Part shown: positions 29,816-30,945 of the stretch, piece by piece
How the letters are laid out: the number at the start of each line of letters is the position of its first letter
Numbering within the stretch: the stretch's first letter is position 1
The notes under the pieces: generated by a model
What the model saw: the letters and a program-made list of their open reading frames with translations, nothing else
Told to the model about the DNA's origin: nothing
The model's database searches: none
Origin: Saccoglossus kowalevskii
Lineage: Eukaryota > Hemichordata > Enteropneusta > Harrimaniidae
Direction of reading: 5' to 3'
Length of the DNA: 30,945 nucleotides
NCBI RefSeq assembly: GCF_000003605.2
Contig: NW_003133360.1
Span: 46,711 to 77,655, forward strand
Position numbers and translations under genes: made by a program

Positions 29816-30945
29816 ATAGTTTATGACAACTTCAGAGCTCAATCATAAACGGAAAAAATAACAACCCACATTGTTGTGATGACAAAATTTAGACATTCAC
29901 ATGTATTTTAAATAATCAATAAATCACGCAGTAAAGTATAAAATAGTTTTAGAACTTCTTTAGATGATTACTTATCTTCAACAAGTTGGGTGTCAAAACA
30001 CTTCATGACTATTTTAAAATAATAAAGCAGCTACTGCACTATTCATCTATTGATATATGCAAATTAGCATATGTCTTTGTTTTAATTCTGACATCAGAAT
30101 GGTTAATCAAATGAGTACTACTCAACAGATATTCATCCGATTTGTTTTAACTTTTCAGAGATTGTAGATGTGGTATATATGAACAATACCTGGGCAGTGA
30201 TTTTTGTTAAGTTCGCGTATTATAAAGATTTCACTATCTGAATGTAAAAACAAAAACAGTTTTCTAGTGAAAATGCGAAAATATAAATTTAAAAGGAAAA
30301 AAATTTCTCCAAAATCGCTGTGACTGTTATGTTTAATTTTAATAGTCAATAAGGAATTCATTGACTTAGCACATGCATTACCACATTAAGATTATATCCA
30401 ACGTAAAAAGAGCTCCATGGCGCAAGATATTGATAATTCGGGAGTTCCGTTTTTATAATATTTGGTTTGCATGCATCATCAAGATACATATTTGTCAGTG
30501 ATTTGTTCAGTGCCATTCATACTTGCATAATTTTATTAGTTAGTTATTATTAGTTACATTGTCGGTTACGTTTCACAGCGCGTGTTCCAGAAATGTTATT
30601 TGTCGAAAACAAACGAAACACACTTATGATCAAAGCTATACCGTAACTTTTTACAGGACTTGTGTCGACTATGAGCGAAACAACCCCAGAAAACTGTATT
30701 CAATAGATCCAGTGAAGTCCGTGAGCATTGGACAAGATATTAGTGTAGCATAAAATGTCAGCACACGGAATCAACACATGTGATTTAAATGATAACATCG
30801 CATTTCCCATGAGGCACTGGTTTAATCATGGGGATTGTGGAGCCGCGCTTTAAATCAAAATGGGGTAAGCTTTAACGGTGTGATGGTTAAAAACATTAGT
30901 GTGAAGATGAAAAAAGCGCCACCAACGTTCGGACAATGGCCGCGT
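29816..30945. other. Intergenic; possible promoter of a plus-strand gene at the window edge
   Basis: No gene is supported in 29816-30900. The last ~40 bases turn CpG-rich, and ATG at 30936-30938 in the context ACAATGG opens a frame that leaves the window after two complete codons. This could be the start of a gene or only a CpG-rich promoter patch. Confidence 0.3.

Overview
The window is AT-rich, intron-bearing and packed with minisatellites and decayed transposons, so it comes from an animal nuclear genome. The one unmistakable gene encodes an EHD-family (Eps15-homology-domain) dynamin-like ATPase of metazoan type. I think an invertebrate bilaterian (mollusc, hemichordate, lancelet or similar) is most likely, but the sequence alone does not fix the phylum.

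Layout. 1-1600: intergenic, with a degraded tandem array of ~125-160 bp units (about 540-1420). 1601-5430: a large 24-bp minisatellite (roughly 145 monomers) interrupted by a 383-bp inserted element (2408-2790). 5430-8255 (minus): an eight-exon gene whose splice phases chain together and whose late exons carry a SANT/Myb-like helix set, probably preceded by an ELM2-like segment. It has in-frame stops in the SANT domain and in the last exon, which runs into the minisatellite, so it is truncated or decaying. 8430-17500: a repeat island holding 5S-rRNA-like segments (one in the promoter of the SANT gene, four in a ~0.5-1.3 kb tandem repeat), a duplicate of the SANT gene's 5' end, a C-rich degenerate tandem repeat, two unrelated non-LTR reverse transcriptase remnants on opposite strands, a ~210-bp foldback and a small MITE. 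17500-21042: AT-rich 3' flank of EHD with a 32-bp minisatellite. 21043-27102 (minus): EHD in two coding exons separated by a 4.4-kb intron that holds a six-copy, exactly 157-bp tandem array. 27195-27206: overlapping E-box and CRE palindromes in the EHD promoter. 27250-30945: no convincing gene, but a 100-bp foldback, a (TTTTA)n tract and a 1.2-kb Harbinger-like element with 30-bp perfect terminal inverted repeats and a TTA target duplication.

Functionally, EHD is a membrane-remodelling ATPase of endocytic recycling. The SANT gene, if expressed, would belong with chromatin corepressor proteins. I see no functional link between them. The most unusual content is in the repeats: the 24-bp array carries a juxtaposed splice-acceptor/donor motif in every unit, and a dispersed 5S-rRNA-derived family recurs in the window.
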